Under the pieces are notes generated by a model. That model was not told the DNA's origin and did not search any database. It saw only the letters and a list, made by a program, of their open reading frames with translations. From contig NC_135221.1 of assembly GCF_052324685.1 (NCBI RefSeq), forward strand, positions 7,051,375-7,115,374: 64,000 nucleotides of DNA, written 5' to 3'. A program made the position numbers and the translations under genes. The DNA is from Brachyhypopomus gauderio (lineage: Eukaryota; Chordata; Actinopteri; Gymnotiformes; Hypopomidae). Below are positions 50,848 to 62,371 of the stretch, piece after piece; position 1 is the stretch's first letter, and every line of letters starts with the position of its first letter.

Positions 50848-52998
50848 AGTCGATTAGTCTGTGGCCCTGTTCAGGTGTTATGAGAGTCGATCAGTCTGTG
50901 GCCCTGCTCAGGTGTTATGAGAGTCAATCAGTCTGTGGCCCTGCTCAGGTGTTATGAGAGTCGATCAGTCTGTGGCCCTGCTCAGGTGTTATGAGAGTCG
51001 ATCAGTCTGTGGCCCTGTTCAGGTGTTATGAGAGTCGATCAGTCTGTGGCCCTGCTCAGGTGTTATGAGAGTCGATCAGTCTGTGGCCCTGCTCAGGTGT
51101 TATGAGAGTCGATCAGTCTGTGGCCCTGCTCAGGTGTTATGAGAGTCAATCAGTCTGTGGCCCTGCTCAGGTGTTATGAGAGTCGATCAGTCTGTGGCCC
51201 TGCTCAGGTGTTATGAGAGTCGATCAGTCTGTGGCCCTGCTCAGGTGTTATGAGAGTCGATCAGTCTGTGGCCCTGCTCAGGTGTTATGAGAGGCAATCA
51301 GTCTGTGGCCCTGTTCAGGTGTTATGAGAGTCGATCAGTCTGTGGCCCTGCTCAGGTGTTATGAGAGTCGATCAGTCTGTGGCCCTGCTCAGGTGTTATG
51401 AGAGTCGATCAGTCTGTGGCCCTGCTCAGGTGTTATGAGAGTCGATCAGTCTGTGGCCCTGCTCAGGTGTTATGAGAGTCGATCAGTCTGTGGCCCTGCT
51501 CAGGTGTTATGAGAGTCGATCAGTCTGTGGCCCTGCTCAGGTGTTATGAGAGTCGATCAGTCTGTGGCCCTGTTCAGGTGTTATGAGAGTCGATCAGTCT
51601 GTGGCCCTGCTCAGGTGTTATGAGAGTCGATCAGTCTGTGGCCCTGCTCAGGTGTTATGAGAGTCGATCAGTCTGTGGCCCTGCTCAGGTGTTATGAGAG
51701 TCAATCAGTCTGTGGCCCTGCTCAGGTGTTATGAGAGTCGATCAGTCTGTGGCCCTGCTCAGGTGTTATGAGAGTCGATCAGTCTGTGGCCCTGCTCAGG
51801 TGTTATGAGAGTCGATCAGTCTGTGGCCCTGCTCAGGTGTTATGAGAGTCGATCAGTCTGTGGCCCTGCTCAGGTGTTATGAGAGGCAATCAGTCTGTGG
51901 CCCTGCTCAGGTGTTATGAGAGTCGATCAGTCTGTGGCCCTGCTCAGGTGTTATGAGAGTCTTATCAGTCTGTGGCCCTGCTCAGGTGTTATGAGAGTCG
52001 ATCAGTCTGTGGCCCTGCTCAGGTGTTATGAGAATCTTATCAGTCTGTGGCCCTGCTCAGGTGTTATGAGAGTCAATCAGTCTGTGGCCCTGCTCAGGTG
52101 TTATGAGAGTCAATCAGTCTGTGGCCCTGTTCAGGTGTTATGAGAGTCGATCAGTCTGTGGCCCTGTTCAGGTGTTATGAGAGTCAATCAGTCTGTGGCC
52201 CTGCTCAGGTGTTATGAGAGTCGATCAGTCTGTGGCCCTGCTCAGGTGTTATGAGAGTCGATCAGTCTGTGGCCCTGCTCAGGTGTTATGAGAGTCGATC
52301 AGTCTGTGGCCCTGCTCAGGTGTTATGAGAGTCGATCAGTCTGTGGCCCTGTTCAGGTGTTATGAGAGTCGATCAGTCTGTGGCCCTGCTCAGGTGTTAT
52401 GAGAGTCGATCAGTCTGTGGCCCTGCTCAGGTGTTATGAGAGTCGATCAGTCTGTGGCCCTGCTCAGGTGTTATGAGAGTCAATCAGTCTGTGGCCCTGC
52501 TCAGGTGTTATGAGAGTCGATCAGTCTGTGGCCCTGCTCAGGTGTTATGAGAGTCTTATCAGTCTGTGGCCCTGCTCAGGTGTTATGAGAGTCGATCAGT
52601 CTGTGGCCCTGCTCAGGTGTTATGAGAGTCAATCAGTCTGTGGCCCTGTTCAGGTGTTATGAGAGTCAATCAGTCTGTGGCCCTGTTCAGGTGTTATGAG
52701 AGTCAATCAGTCTGTGGCCCTGTTCAGGTGTTATGAGAGTCGATCAGTCTGTGGCCCTGTTCAGGTGTTATGAGAGTCGATCAGTCTGTGGCCCTGCTCA
52801 GGTGTTATGAGAGTCGATCAGTCTGTGGCCCTGCTCAGGTGTTATGAGAGTCAATCAGTCTGTGGCCCTGCTCAGGTGTTATGAGAGTCAATCAGTCTGT
52901 GGCCCTGCTCAGGTGTTATGAGAGTCGATCAGTCTGTGGCCCTGCTCAGGTGTTATGAGAGTCACTCAGTCTGTGGCCCTGCTCAGGTGTTATGAGAG
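50848..52998. repeat. 37-bp satellite-like array, about 58 copies, made from transposase sequence
   Basis: The unit is gatcagtctgtggccctgct + caggtgttatgagagtc (37 bp). Copies differ at a few fixed positions: CGAT/CAAT/CTTAT at the joint, GCTC/GTTC in the middle, and GAGGC at 51,291 and 51,883. Because 37 is not a multiple of 3, open frames across it show a 37-residue period; they are not genes. Confidence 0.97.
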
Positions 52999-53333
52999 CC
53001 CAGGTTGCTCTGATAGTGGCCTTCAGCTCTTATGTATTGTTGGGTCTGGCGTATTGCATCTTCCTCTTCACAGTATCCTATAGATTTTCTATGGGGTTAA
53101 GGTCAGGCGAGTTTGCTGGCCAATTAAGAACAGGGATACCATGGTCCTTAAACCAGGTACTGGTAGCTTTGGCACTGTGTGCAGGTGTCAAGTCCTGCTA
53201 GAAAATGAAATCTGGATCTCCATAAAGATGGTCAGCAGCAGGAAGCATGAAGTTCTCTAGGAAATGCAAAATTTACTTTCATCAGAGAACATAACTTTAG
53301 ATCACTCAGCAGCTGTCCAGTCCTTTTTGTCTT

Positions 53334-53766
53334 TTTGAATGAATGAATGACTGTTCAATTTTATATAGGGCCTTTCAAGATACCTATGGTCGCTTTACAA
53401 TTTTAATACATGTACAAGTCTTACACGGCCAATCACACGCCGACGAGAAGCGGCAGCCAATTGCACACAGCGTACTCTCTACCAGGATCCACAGCCCCCT
53501 GCGGGACGGAGTGGGGTGCAGGAAGGGGGGAGAGGACAGACCCTAGTGACAGAGCACCATCCACCACTGGGCATACAAGCACACACACATTCATGCACAG
53601 ACACTCAGACAACTGTTTTCATTGGACATGAAAAGACACACAGTCACAGACTCAGGGAGAATTTGTCAGGGACTGCCAATTTACCTAACCTCCATGTTTT
53701 TGGACTGTGGGACGAAACCAGAGACCCAGGACAGCTGAAACCCATGTCTGAGCGTGGTGGTTACTG
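53334..53766. mobile_element. Unclassified dispersed repeat inserted in the Tc1
   Basis: Foreign block starting 'gaatgaatgaatgactgttc' and containing 'tatatagggcctttcaagat' and 'ctccatgtttttggactgtg', strings common in fish dispersed repeats. It replaces part of the transposase gene. Family not identified. Confidence 0.6.
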
Positions 53767-54779
53767 AAGCACTGACTCCAGCTGCTGTCCCGTCCAGCTG
53801 CAGAATCTCCCCCACAGTTTTGAATAGATTTTGTTTCACAATCCTCTCCAGGGTGCGGTTATCCTTATTGCTTGTATACTTTTTTCAAAATTTTTTATAT
53901 AATCATCAAATTAAAAGAAATTAACACTTGAAATATATCAGTCTCTGTGTAATGAACGAGTATAATATATAAGTTTCAATTTTTGAATGAAATTACTGAA
54001 AACTTCATGATATTGTAATTTTATGGCCAGTACCTGTAAAGGCACGCATCATTCTGGAGATATTCTGAGTATTGATAAAGTACTCATCCACTTTTCACAC
54101 ATCTGCCAATTTTTTTTATTCCTCCCATTTTTTATTAGATATTTTTTTGCCCATCTACCTTGACAAATAGTTTAACATTTGCAGCATCAACTGCAGTGTG
54201 ACATATTTGTTTGTTGTACTGTATATGTGCTTCTTGGGAATGAAACCCAGATCTTCTCACCTGTCAGCTGCAACACAAGGAGTTGAGGTGAGCCACATAA
54301 CGGGAGAAGATATATTAAAGCACAAATATGAAAGGGAGCATGTCCAAGTATTACCAGAAAATATTCTGGTGTTTTCTGGCTTCTTTGCAGCTTTATCAAC
54401 CCATATGCTTCTTTTAACCTTCCACAGAGTCTATGATCCCTCCTGTGGGTTTAATGACGGACTCCTTTTCAAAAGAGACATTGAGAGGAAATATTGCCTG
54501 CTATTGTGTCTCAGCACTCAGCTGTGATACAGTGTCCTCTGTGAACTGTAACTGTTACGCTGGAGATTAAGCATGTTGCTAACATGTCATTATGGCATCT
54601 CTTGGCCGGTTGAGTAAAAGGTGTTTGTGAAATGGCTGAGCCGTGTCACAGCTACTGAGTTTCTTCACGCTCTCGTTTCTTTTATATTCGTTTAATGAAA
54701 GTTATCAATCCTGGTCTAATGTTGTTAAATGGCACCTCCGTCAGACATTATTGTCCACCCAAGCTAAAGGCTGGGGAAG

Positions 54780-55095
54780 GCAGCATTCTGGAACAGAACA
54801 TCAGAGGATCTGGGACAGAACATCAGAGCATCTGGAACAGAACAATAGAACACCAGAGCATCTGGAACAGAACAACAGAACATCAGAAAATCTGGAACAG
54901 AACATCAGAACATCTGGAACAGAACAACAGAACATCAGAGCATCTGGAACAGAACATCAGAACATCAGAACATCTGGAACAGAACATCAGAGCATCTGGA
55001 ATAGAACAATAGTACATCAGAACATCTGGAACAGAACATCAGAGCATCTGGAATAGAACAATAGAACATCAGAACATCTGGAACAGAACATCAGA
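54780..55095. repeat. Minisatellite, unit 'acagaacatcagagcatctgg'
   Basis: About a dozen variable-length copies (21-38 bp) alternating GAACATCAGA and ATCTGGAACAG with AACAATAGAACA spacers. Confidence 0.92.
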
Positions 55096-56354
55096 GCCCT
55101 GTCCACTTTACAGCATCTTTAAGCAGCTCACCTTCCCTTAGCACACAGGGGCAGACATGCACAGCACTACACTCAAGCTTGGTCTTAAAAAATAAACAGA
55201 TTGCAAGTTCATCTGGCATGTGTGGGTGGACGCATAGCCCAACAGCATTTGGTGTACTTTGATATTTTTTGTGTATAATTTCAACCTATTTTTAAATGCT
55301 GTAAATTTTCTTTCCAGATGATCTCACACTTCACTTTCAATAAAACAAAAGTAACTGTTGCAGAGGCAATGTAGCTGTTCGTTAACATGACTAAATGATG
55401 CTTATAAGCTCTGTGATGGTTTATGCAGTGCTGAATGGTCTGGACAGGTCTTTCAAATGCTTTTCTCTCTGGGCCCAATTAATATCTTCTGCTCCTCGGC
55501 ACACTGCTGTCATTTGATATCATCAGATCAAGATCGATGACTCACAACCTTGTGTTTATAGCTCGGGGTACAAATACCAAATTAATTGTGGTCGTCAAAC
55601 TTTTATTGTGAGTATTTACCTAACATGGGCATTCAAAATCATTGATTATGTGTGTCAGCATTTCTAGGCAACCAGTCATGTGAGGATAAGAGAGCTGCTG
55701 CTATGTGACTCCTGACTGTCATTCAAGTACACACACGTCTCTGGCTTGCCTCATGCAAATAAATGAAACACATTCAGCTCCCAGTGCACATTTCAATTAT
55801 TGAAAGCTAAGGGTAGTAAGGTATTGTACTGAAATATTTCTGACACCCAAACAGTTATATCAAATGTATTATTAGATCAGGGTCGATAATAAGCTATGCA
55901 GAAAGGTATTGTTTAGGGTTTTTTAAAGTTTGCAGCTAGGCCTGCATCTCTCAATGCAGCTATCAAAAATGTGCATGAAATGCAGCAACGTGTGGGTGAT
56001 CTCTGAGGGCCCAAGTGTCTGCCAGGTTGTCATCTAACACAGTGGGAAACAGCTTGTCCTGTACATGGTGGCCACTGCCACAGCCCTCGGCGGTGATTCT
56101 TCACACAGACACTTACTGCCCTCTTTGCAGTAAAGACTCGGCTGGTTTTGGCTCCACCTACGAATTGAAGAGGCATCCTGCTGTCAGCAGGGTGGCGTGA
56201 GATACTGCAGCTATGGTAGCTGACCGTGCACAATGTGCTTCACGCTGTCTAATGATTACCGCTGAACAACGATCCCACACTGCAGTTCTCTCCCTCAAAC
56301 CACAGACTCATGCTGGCAACACATGCAGCTCACACAGCACTCGCGTCTACTGCA

Positions 56355-57145
56355 CACATGCATGGAGTCATCCTTCACGTCATCCTTCACGTCATCCTTC
56401 ACATCATCCTTCACGTCTCCCTTCACGTCTCCCTTCATGTCATCCTTCACGGCATCCTTCACGTCTCCCTTCACATCATCCTTCACGTCTCCCTTCACGT
56501 CTCCCTTCACGTCCCCCTTCATGTCTCCCTTCACGTTTCTCTTCACATCCCCCTTCACGTCTCCCTTCAAGTCCCTTCACGTCCTTCCTTTACGTCCTTC
56601 CTTCACGTCTCCTTCACGTTTCCCTTCACATTTCTCTTCACATCCCCCTCCACGTCTCCCTTCACGTTTCTCTTCACGTCCCCTTCATGTTTCCCTTCAC
56701 GTCTCCCTTCATGTTTCCCTTCACGTCCCCTTCACGTTTCCCTTCACGTCTCCCTTCATGTCCCCTTCACGTCTCCCTTCACGTTTCCCTTCACGTCTCC
56801 CTTCATGTCCCCTTCACGTTTCCCTTCACATCTCCCTTCATGTCCCCTTCACGTTTCCCTTCACGTCCCCTTCACGTCTCCCTTCACGTCTCCCTTCATG
56901 TTTCCCTTCACGTTTCCCTTCACGTCTCCTTTCACGTCCCCTTCACGTTCCACTTTGTCCCCCTTCACTTCTTCCTTCACATCATCCTTCACGTCTCCCT
57001 TCACGTCCCCTTCACGTCCCCCTTCACGTCCCCTTCACGTCCCCCTTCACATCCCTCTTCACGTCCCCCCCTCACGTCATCCTTCACGTCATCCTTCACG
57101 TCCCCCTTCATGTCCCACTTCACGTCCCCCTTCACGTCACCCCTT
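56355..57145. repeat. CTTCACGTC(TCC) minisatellite, about 60 copies
   Basis: Units of 10-13 bp, core TTCACGTC followed by CC, TCCC, ATCC or CCCC. Most copies keep ACGT intact. Long translated frames in all plus frames are products of the repeat; codon content has no protein-like feature. Confidence 0.95.
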
Positions 57146-58918
57146 ACCTAATAATGGGTCTGTGCAAAACATTATTTAGTGGGCCAAATGGAGCAAAATC
57201 ATTAGGCCAGACCTAAATGTTTCTGATGACACAAGAGATTCATGCTAGTACAATTCTGTTATCACCAGCTCTCTTGCTCGTCTCAAAATGCTCCCGACAT
57301 ACGTGTCAATAAATGAAAACATAAAAAAAATAAAGAGTAGGAGGTTGTAGCAGTCATGGCTTGACAAAGGCCAAAGAAGCATGTGTGGGCCATGCTCGTG
57401 GTTACGCAACGGAGCAGCGCTAGTGGAGAGTGTCTGGGTGACCTGCCAGATGTCCGTTGCTATCCTCATGCCATCCTTTCTCCTGCTCCTTCTGCTCGGG
57501 AGTCTTTAATTAACACCTGAGTTCCCTCTTCCCCCGGCAGCCATGTTGGAGCTCTTGGTGGTTGCCAGGCACTCTTGCAGGGGTGGAAACCAATTAGCCG
57601 ACATGTCGTTCACGTCGTTGCCTTTCGAGATTGTTAGCATTTTACTGTGCATGTGCGCTGGTGTGTGTCTTATATAACCTGAAGTCATTAGATGCCAATC
57701 AGTCTGATTTGCTTCAGTGTGTTTGCCTGAAATGCCAAACTTTCCTCGCTGGTTTCTGATTTCGCCTCATAATATCTGCCTGCATGTGCTAACCAGTGCC
57801 CTTGTGTTTATTCACGTGGACTGCTTTTGTTCAGGTGTCAGCAGGGAGTCGGATTAAGGTGCTGTTGCCTGAATACATTGCTGTCATCTGAAGAAAGTAG
57901 CTGTAATTTGTATGCAAACCTAGGGCTGAACATTCATTGCAGACGTGTGATATTCAGATATTTTTTTTCCTGAGTGCTGCGTCTCACTCTGACTCACTGT
58001 TCACCAGAGACGGCTTCTTTTCTCCAGGAGTCAAGAGTGAGTCCAGTGAAAGAGAGGGTGAGTGGGAAAAGAGTGTGAGTATGTAGACAAAAAGGAGACA
58101 GACAGGAGATGGACAGCGCAATAGATGACTAATCATCTGTGTTATTACATAACGTTATACGATGCACACGTTTTCAACCACTTCGTTTGGAACGTTTTTC
58201 GTCTGAATTGTATGCTGTGTAACATCAGTTTTACATTCTGTATTCGCGGTTTTCCTGCATGACTACCGCACGTCGAGTCTGCACTAGTGACAGAGCGGTT
58301 TATGTTCCTCCGCCCACGGGCTAAATGGACGTGAAGGTCAAACCTGTAACGTGTATGTATGGTGTGCAAATGGGAAGGCTGGGGGAGATGTAGGACTGAT
58401 CCTTCAGTTTGGTTGGAGCTGGTGTGTTTGGCAAAGCTTCTGCCTCGTGTGTCAGATTCAGATTCCACCTGGTTAAGGTTACTGAAATGTTCCGATGTGT
58501 GTCAGATACATCATACAGAGATTTGATTGTATCTGGTTAAGAATCTATATTATTTCAAAAGTTAGAAGTAAAATTTTGCTTGCATGATATAGAAAGAAAA
58601 CCGGGATGAATGCATGAATGAATGAACTCAACTCAACTCTTCCTACGGAAACAGTGGAGGTTTTAAGCGAATTGTAGCAATTATGCTACAGCCTTGTTTA
58701 TATTCTTTTTCACCTTTGTAAAATATTTACAGTGCCATGTGTGTGTGTTTTTGTGTGTTTGTGAGTGTATGTTTGTGTATGTTTCTGAGCGAGTGATATA
58801 ATATCTTTACAAGTTTACCTGGACCTTTGTTTGTCTATTTTTTCAATCCAGTAACGTATGCGAAAGGTGCAGACATCAGCAAAGCTTGACTGTTATAACA
58901 ACATACAGTACGCTGTGT

Positions 58919-58920
<2 letters not shown>

Positions 58921-58991
<71 letters not shown>
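58921..58991. repeat. (GT)n microsatellite
   Basis: About 34 GT units, flanked by GTGTCTGTGT. Confidence 0.95.
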
Positions 58992-58993
<2 letters not shown>

Positions 58994-59664
58994 TGTGTGT
59001 GTCTGTGTCTGACACAGCTCCTTGGCATATCTCACATTCACAGGGTGATTTCAATGATCGTTTGTTAAAGTAGCAGAGAAAATGAACATCCTCTTTTCCT
59101 ATTTGGTTGAGCCACAGAGCCATAAAACAGCACAGCTGACCCCATCCGAAACTGCAGCGCAATCCCAGCTGCTCAGCTCAACTCCATTTTTCTGAGCTCC
59201 TTTCTATCAGTGCTGCCACAAAACATTCCAACCGTACCTTCATGTCAAACAGCCAGAATAGTAGCTCCCCATGGCAACAGTAGCTAAGAGAAAGACCTCG
59301 GGTGCAAGGTTATAAAATAAAAGATGGTCTGCAGTGCTCCAACCTATTCAAAAGTACATGGGATTGTGGGAAAAGTACAAGACTGATGTCAGTAATAGAC
59401 ACGTTAGTCAAGGAATTCGTGAGGGAAATGTAAAATACAAAACATACTCACTCACATTTTCTCACAAAGCATTCACAAAACAACTATTTTTGTTTTAGAG
59501 TTCCTGTGTACAGTACATCATGGTATACGCTAAAGGCCATGGTTTAATTTACAAATAAAGTGAACTGAAGTATGATGATCATAATCACTTTTCTTACATT
59601 TCGTCTTATACTATTTTTGCACAGTCATTATTGGCAGGGCAGCAGTTGGCTGAAGTCAAACATA

Positions 59665-60870
59665 CACTATATTGCTAAAACGTACCTTCCTTGACTCACA
59701 TATGACCTTAAGTGACATCCCATTCCTAATCCATACGGTTCAATATGACGCTGGTCCACCCTCTGCAGCTAGAACAGCTTCAACTCTTCTGGCAAGGTTG
59801 TTCACGAGGTTTAGGAGTGTGTTTATGGGAATTTTGACCATTTTTCCAGAAACACATTTGTGAAGTCACATACTGATGTTGGACGAGAAGGTCTGGCTCT
59901 GAGTCTCTGCTCTAATTTATCCCAAAGGTGTTTTATTGGGTTGAGGTCAGGACTCTAACCAATCAAGTTCATCCACACCAGACTCTGCCATCCATGTCTT
60001 TATGGACTTTGCTTTGTGCACTAGTGCAGTCATGTTGGAAGAGGAAGGGGCCAGCTCCAAACTTCCCACAAATTGTCCAAAATGTCTTGGTATGCTGAAG
60101 CATTCAGTGTTCCTTTCACTGGAACTAAGGGGCCAAGCCCAGCTTCTGAAAAACAACCCCACACCATAATCTCCTCTCCACCAAACTTTACACTTGGCAC
60201 AATGCAGTCAGACAAGTACCGTTCTCCTGGCAACTGCCAAACCCAGACTCGTCCATCAGGTTGTCAGATGGAGAAGCGCGATTCGTCACTCCAGAGAATG
60301 CAGTGGTGTAAAGCATGCTGCCACTGGACCCTAGAGCAGTGGAGGCGTGCTTTACACCACTGCATCCGGCGCTTTGCATTGCACTTGTGATGTATGGCTT
60401 GGATGCTGCTGCTTGACTATGGAAACCCATTCCATGAAGCTCTCTGAGCACTGTTCTTGAACTAATTGGAAGGCCACATGAAGTTTGGATGTCTACAGTG
60501 ATTGACTCTGCAGAAAGTTGGCGATCTCTTCACACTACGCTTCAGCATCCGCTGACCCCCGCTCCGTCCGGCTGAGTTGCTGTCATTCCCAAATGCTTCT
60601 ATTTTCTTATAATACAGCTGACAGTTGACTGTGGGAAGTTTACGAGCGAGGAAATTTCACGACTGGGTTTGTTGCACAGGTGGCATCCTACCACAGTTCT
60701 ACACTGGACTTCACTGAGCTCCTGACAGCGACCAATTCTTTCACAAATGTTTGTAAAAACAGTCTGCATACCTACGTGCTTAATTTTATACACCTGTGGC
60801 AATGAAAGTGATTGGAATACATAATTCCGACAATTTGGATGGGTGAGAAAATACTTTTGCCAATATAGTG
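59665..60870 (-). mobile_element. Near full-length Tc1/mariner element
   Basis: Inverted ends CACTATATTGCTAAAA and TTTTGCCAATATAGTG, TA on both sides, 1,206 bp. Transposase is on the minus strand in pieces: HTH part with CERIGRCQELSEVQCRTVVG and FPQSTVSCIIRK; then [20 protein letters not shown] and [20 protein letters not shown] (DDE core); then SGVDELDWL. The pieces lie in different frames, so the gene is dead, but the ends are well preserved. Confidence 0.9.
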
Positions 60871-61551
60871 TACGAGGTCCAATTTCATCGACTTGACTCC
60901 TTCTATTGGATCAATAATGGACAGAAATAACGCAGAGATGTGCAGTGTGTTTCTAAAAATACACATGCATCATGTTGCAAAAAGCGAGCTCCTCTCGTCG
61001 AACTAAAGCTGAGCTAAGGGTTTTCTGCTACCTTTGTTGGAGAACAGCGTGCGTACAGCACTGCCAACCGCTTTGTGGACTACAATTTCAACAGTTATTT
61101 TGGGGGTATTATAGGAAATCTCACTTTAAATGTGTTGCGATGGCCCACGATAAGTTTCGATAGAGTGCTGTCCCGATTGAGGCTGGCGAAAGAGGCGTCT
61201 CTAGTCAGTGAGGCTTTCAGAGTGTAAGCAGGCACACACACACACACACTCGCGCCACAGTCGGTTTCGCACTTGCACCGGTAATCTGCAGCGTCCCGCA
61301 CCACGCTGTGTTCTCTATCAGGTCAGTCTGTAACATATCAAGAGTTTTGAATGCTATTTTTAAAATCGAAGATGTAAATTGAGAATAATCCGCTGCGTTT
61401 CTTCGGGTTTAGTCGAGTTTTCGTGATTCCTGGGTGGTGAGCGCATTTGCATGTTATCCTCTCTTTTCGTGCGCGTGTGTCTCCAGCTGTAGCTAAGCTG
61501 GACAAGACGAGAAAGGTCTCAAAGAAGTGAAGCTCTGTATTTGTCTGATTA
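60871..61551 (+). promoter_or_regulatory. Presumed promoter/5' region of the FAD-binding gene
   Basis: CG content rises from about 61,160. A donor-like site (ATCAG|GTCAGT) lies at about 61,320 and could end a noncoding exon. The stretch just before the start (61,440-61,551) is CG-rich and leads into the ATG at 61,552. Transcription start not determined. Confidence 0.35.
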
Positions 61552-62049
61552 ATGAAAAATCACGTTATGAACGGGGTAAAGGTGGAAAACACTGGCGACA
61601 GTGCCAACAGAAGCGTGGAGGAGCAGTATCGGACGCTCGCGTATGACACTGCGCTCAGTACTTTATTAGCAGTGGTGGTCTACGTGGTCGTGAAAGTGAG
61701 CTTGGACGGGATCCGACAATGGCGAGCACGAATCTCGGTTCTAATCGTAGGCTCCGGTCCTATTGGCCTGACGGCGGCTCTGGTCGCTGTTCGCACCGGC
61801 AAGGTGCTGAAACTCACCGTGCTGGACGAGCGCTACAGGACCGCTCTCCTTTGCAGACCTCAGCAGATCGCTCTGGACACCCGCAGCGTTAAATTTCTTC
61901 ATGGCTTGGGAGTAGACTTTGATAATATGGAGGGATGCTGGCACAACGACCATTTCTTCACCAAAATTGGAGTGTTTCAAGAATATCTGTTGAGCATCCT
62001 GGAGCAGAAGAAGCAAAAGGTCGACGTGAAAGTCCAGCTAGGAACAAAG
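61552..62049 (+). CDS. FAD-binding oxidoreductase/monooxygenase-like protein, first coding exon (partial gene)
   Basis: 166 residues ending in phase 0 at a strong donor (ACAAAG|GTGAGG, 62,049/62,050). A hydrophobic segment at about 36-50 (STLLAVVVYVVVKVS) suggests an N-terminal membrane anchor. ISVLIVGSGPIGLTAALVAV at 61-80 is a Rossmann FAD-binding motif (GxGxxG), followed by LTVLDER, where the acidic residue at the end of the second strand would bind the ribose. LLCRPQQIALDTRSVKFLHG resembles the segment after the FAD motif in MICAL-type and aromatic-ring monooxygenases. The remaining exons are not seen to 64,000, so the gene probably continues outside. I do not recognise the gene. The open frame runs on to 62,331 but that part is intron or an alternative end. 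Confidence 0.7.
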
Positions 62050-62365
62050 GTGAGGAAGTTCACGTCTATTTTCACTTTTACTCTCACTACACATAAGGCC
62101 GTAGTACTAGACTCTGCTAAGATTCTGTACTGCAAGCAACAACGCAAACATTCTTTTCAGCGTGTCAGAATGTGTGTTCAAGACACAATTTCTCAGGACT
62201 GCCACTCAGGACAGAATAATGATGCTGACGTAGCTTGTTTTCTGTTCATTGTTAATCAGACAGACAGCCGGGTACCTGACGGAGACAATCCACACAAAGG
62301 ATACGAGATGCACGTGGTTGAATGTATTTAACAAGCACGTGATATCTCCTGCTAGACTTAAAATC

Positions 62366-62371
62366 AATAAA
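62366..62371 (+). promoter_or_regulatory. AATAAA shortly after the intronic read-through stop
   Basis: The frame of the FAD-binding exon, if not spliced at 62,049, stops at 62,329-62,331, and AATAAA follows 35 nt later. This is compatible with an intronic polyadenylation isoform but could be chance in AT-rich DNA. Confidence 0.3.

Larger units (their letters stand above)
50541..54036 (-). mobile_element. Tc1/mariner element carrying a satellite and a second insert
   Basis: Ends CAGGTGCTGGTCAAAAAA and its complement (ggccagtacctg) with TA on both borders; long sub-terminal inverted repeats (about 210 bp) include 'ttatttcagtaattccattc' and 'aatatatcagtctctgtgta'. The transposase reads on the minus strand: tctatggggttaaggtcagg, ccatggtccttaaaccaggt and ttactttcatcagagaacat are antisense to conserved parts of this fish family. 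The 3' part of the gene has been expanded into a 37-bp array and the middle is replaced by a foreign insert (53,334-53,766). Inactive. Confidence 0.88.
54037..59664. other. Gene-free stretch rich in simple repeats
   Basis: Contains the minisatellites at 54,780-55,095 and 56,355-57,145 and the GT tract at 58,921-58,991. Frames at 56,213-57,216 (His-Pro-Ser or Phe-Thr-Ser-Pro repeats) come from the minisatellite. Nothing else recognised on either strand. Confidence 0.5.

Noticed and set aside
50848-52998. CRISPR-like array of regular repeats
   Set aside because: Units are contiguous with no unique spacers, the host is a vertebrate, and the unit matches the surrounding transposase gene.
56213-57216. 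Three overlapping frames of about 290-310 codons as a repetitive secreted protein
   Set aside because: All plus frames are open at once because the unit lacks stops. The translation is only the minisatellite and there is no splice or domain evidence.
62050-62331. C-terminal 93 residues of the FAD-binding frame as part of the main protein
   Set aside because: They follow a strong GTGAGG donor and lose all resemblance to the fold. They are kept only as a possible alternative end.
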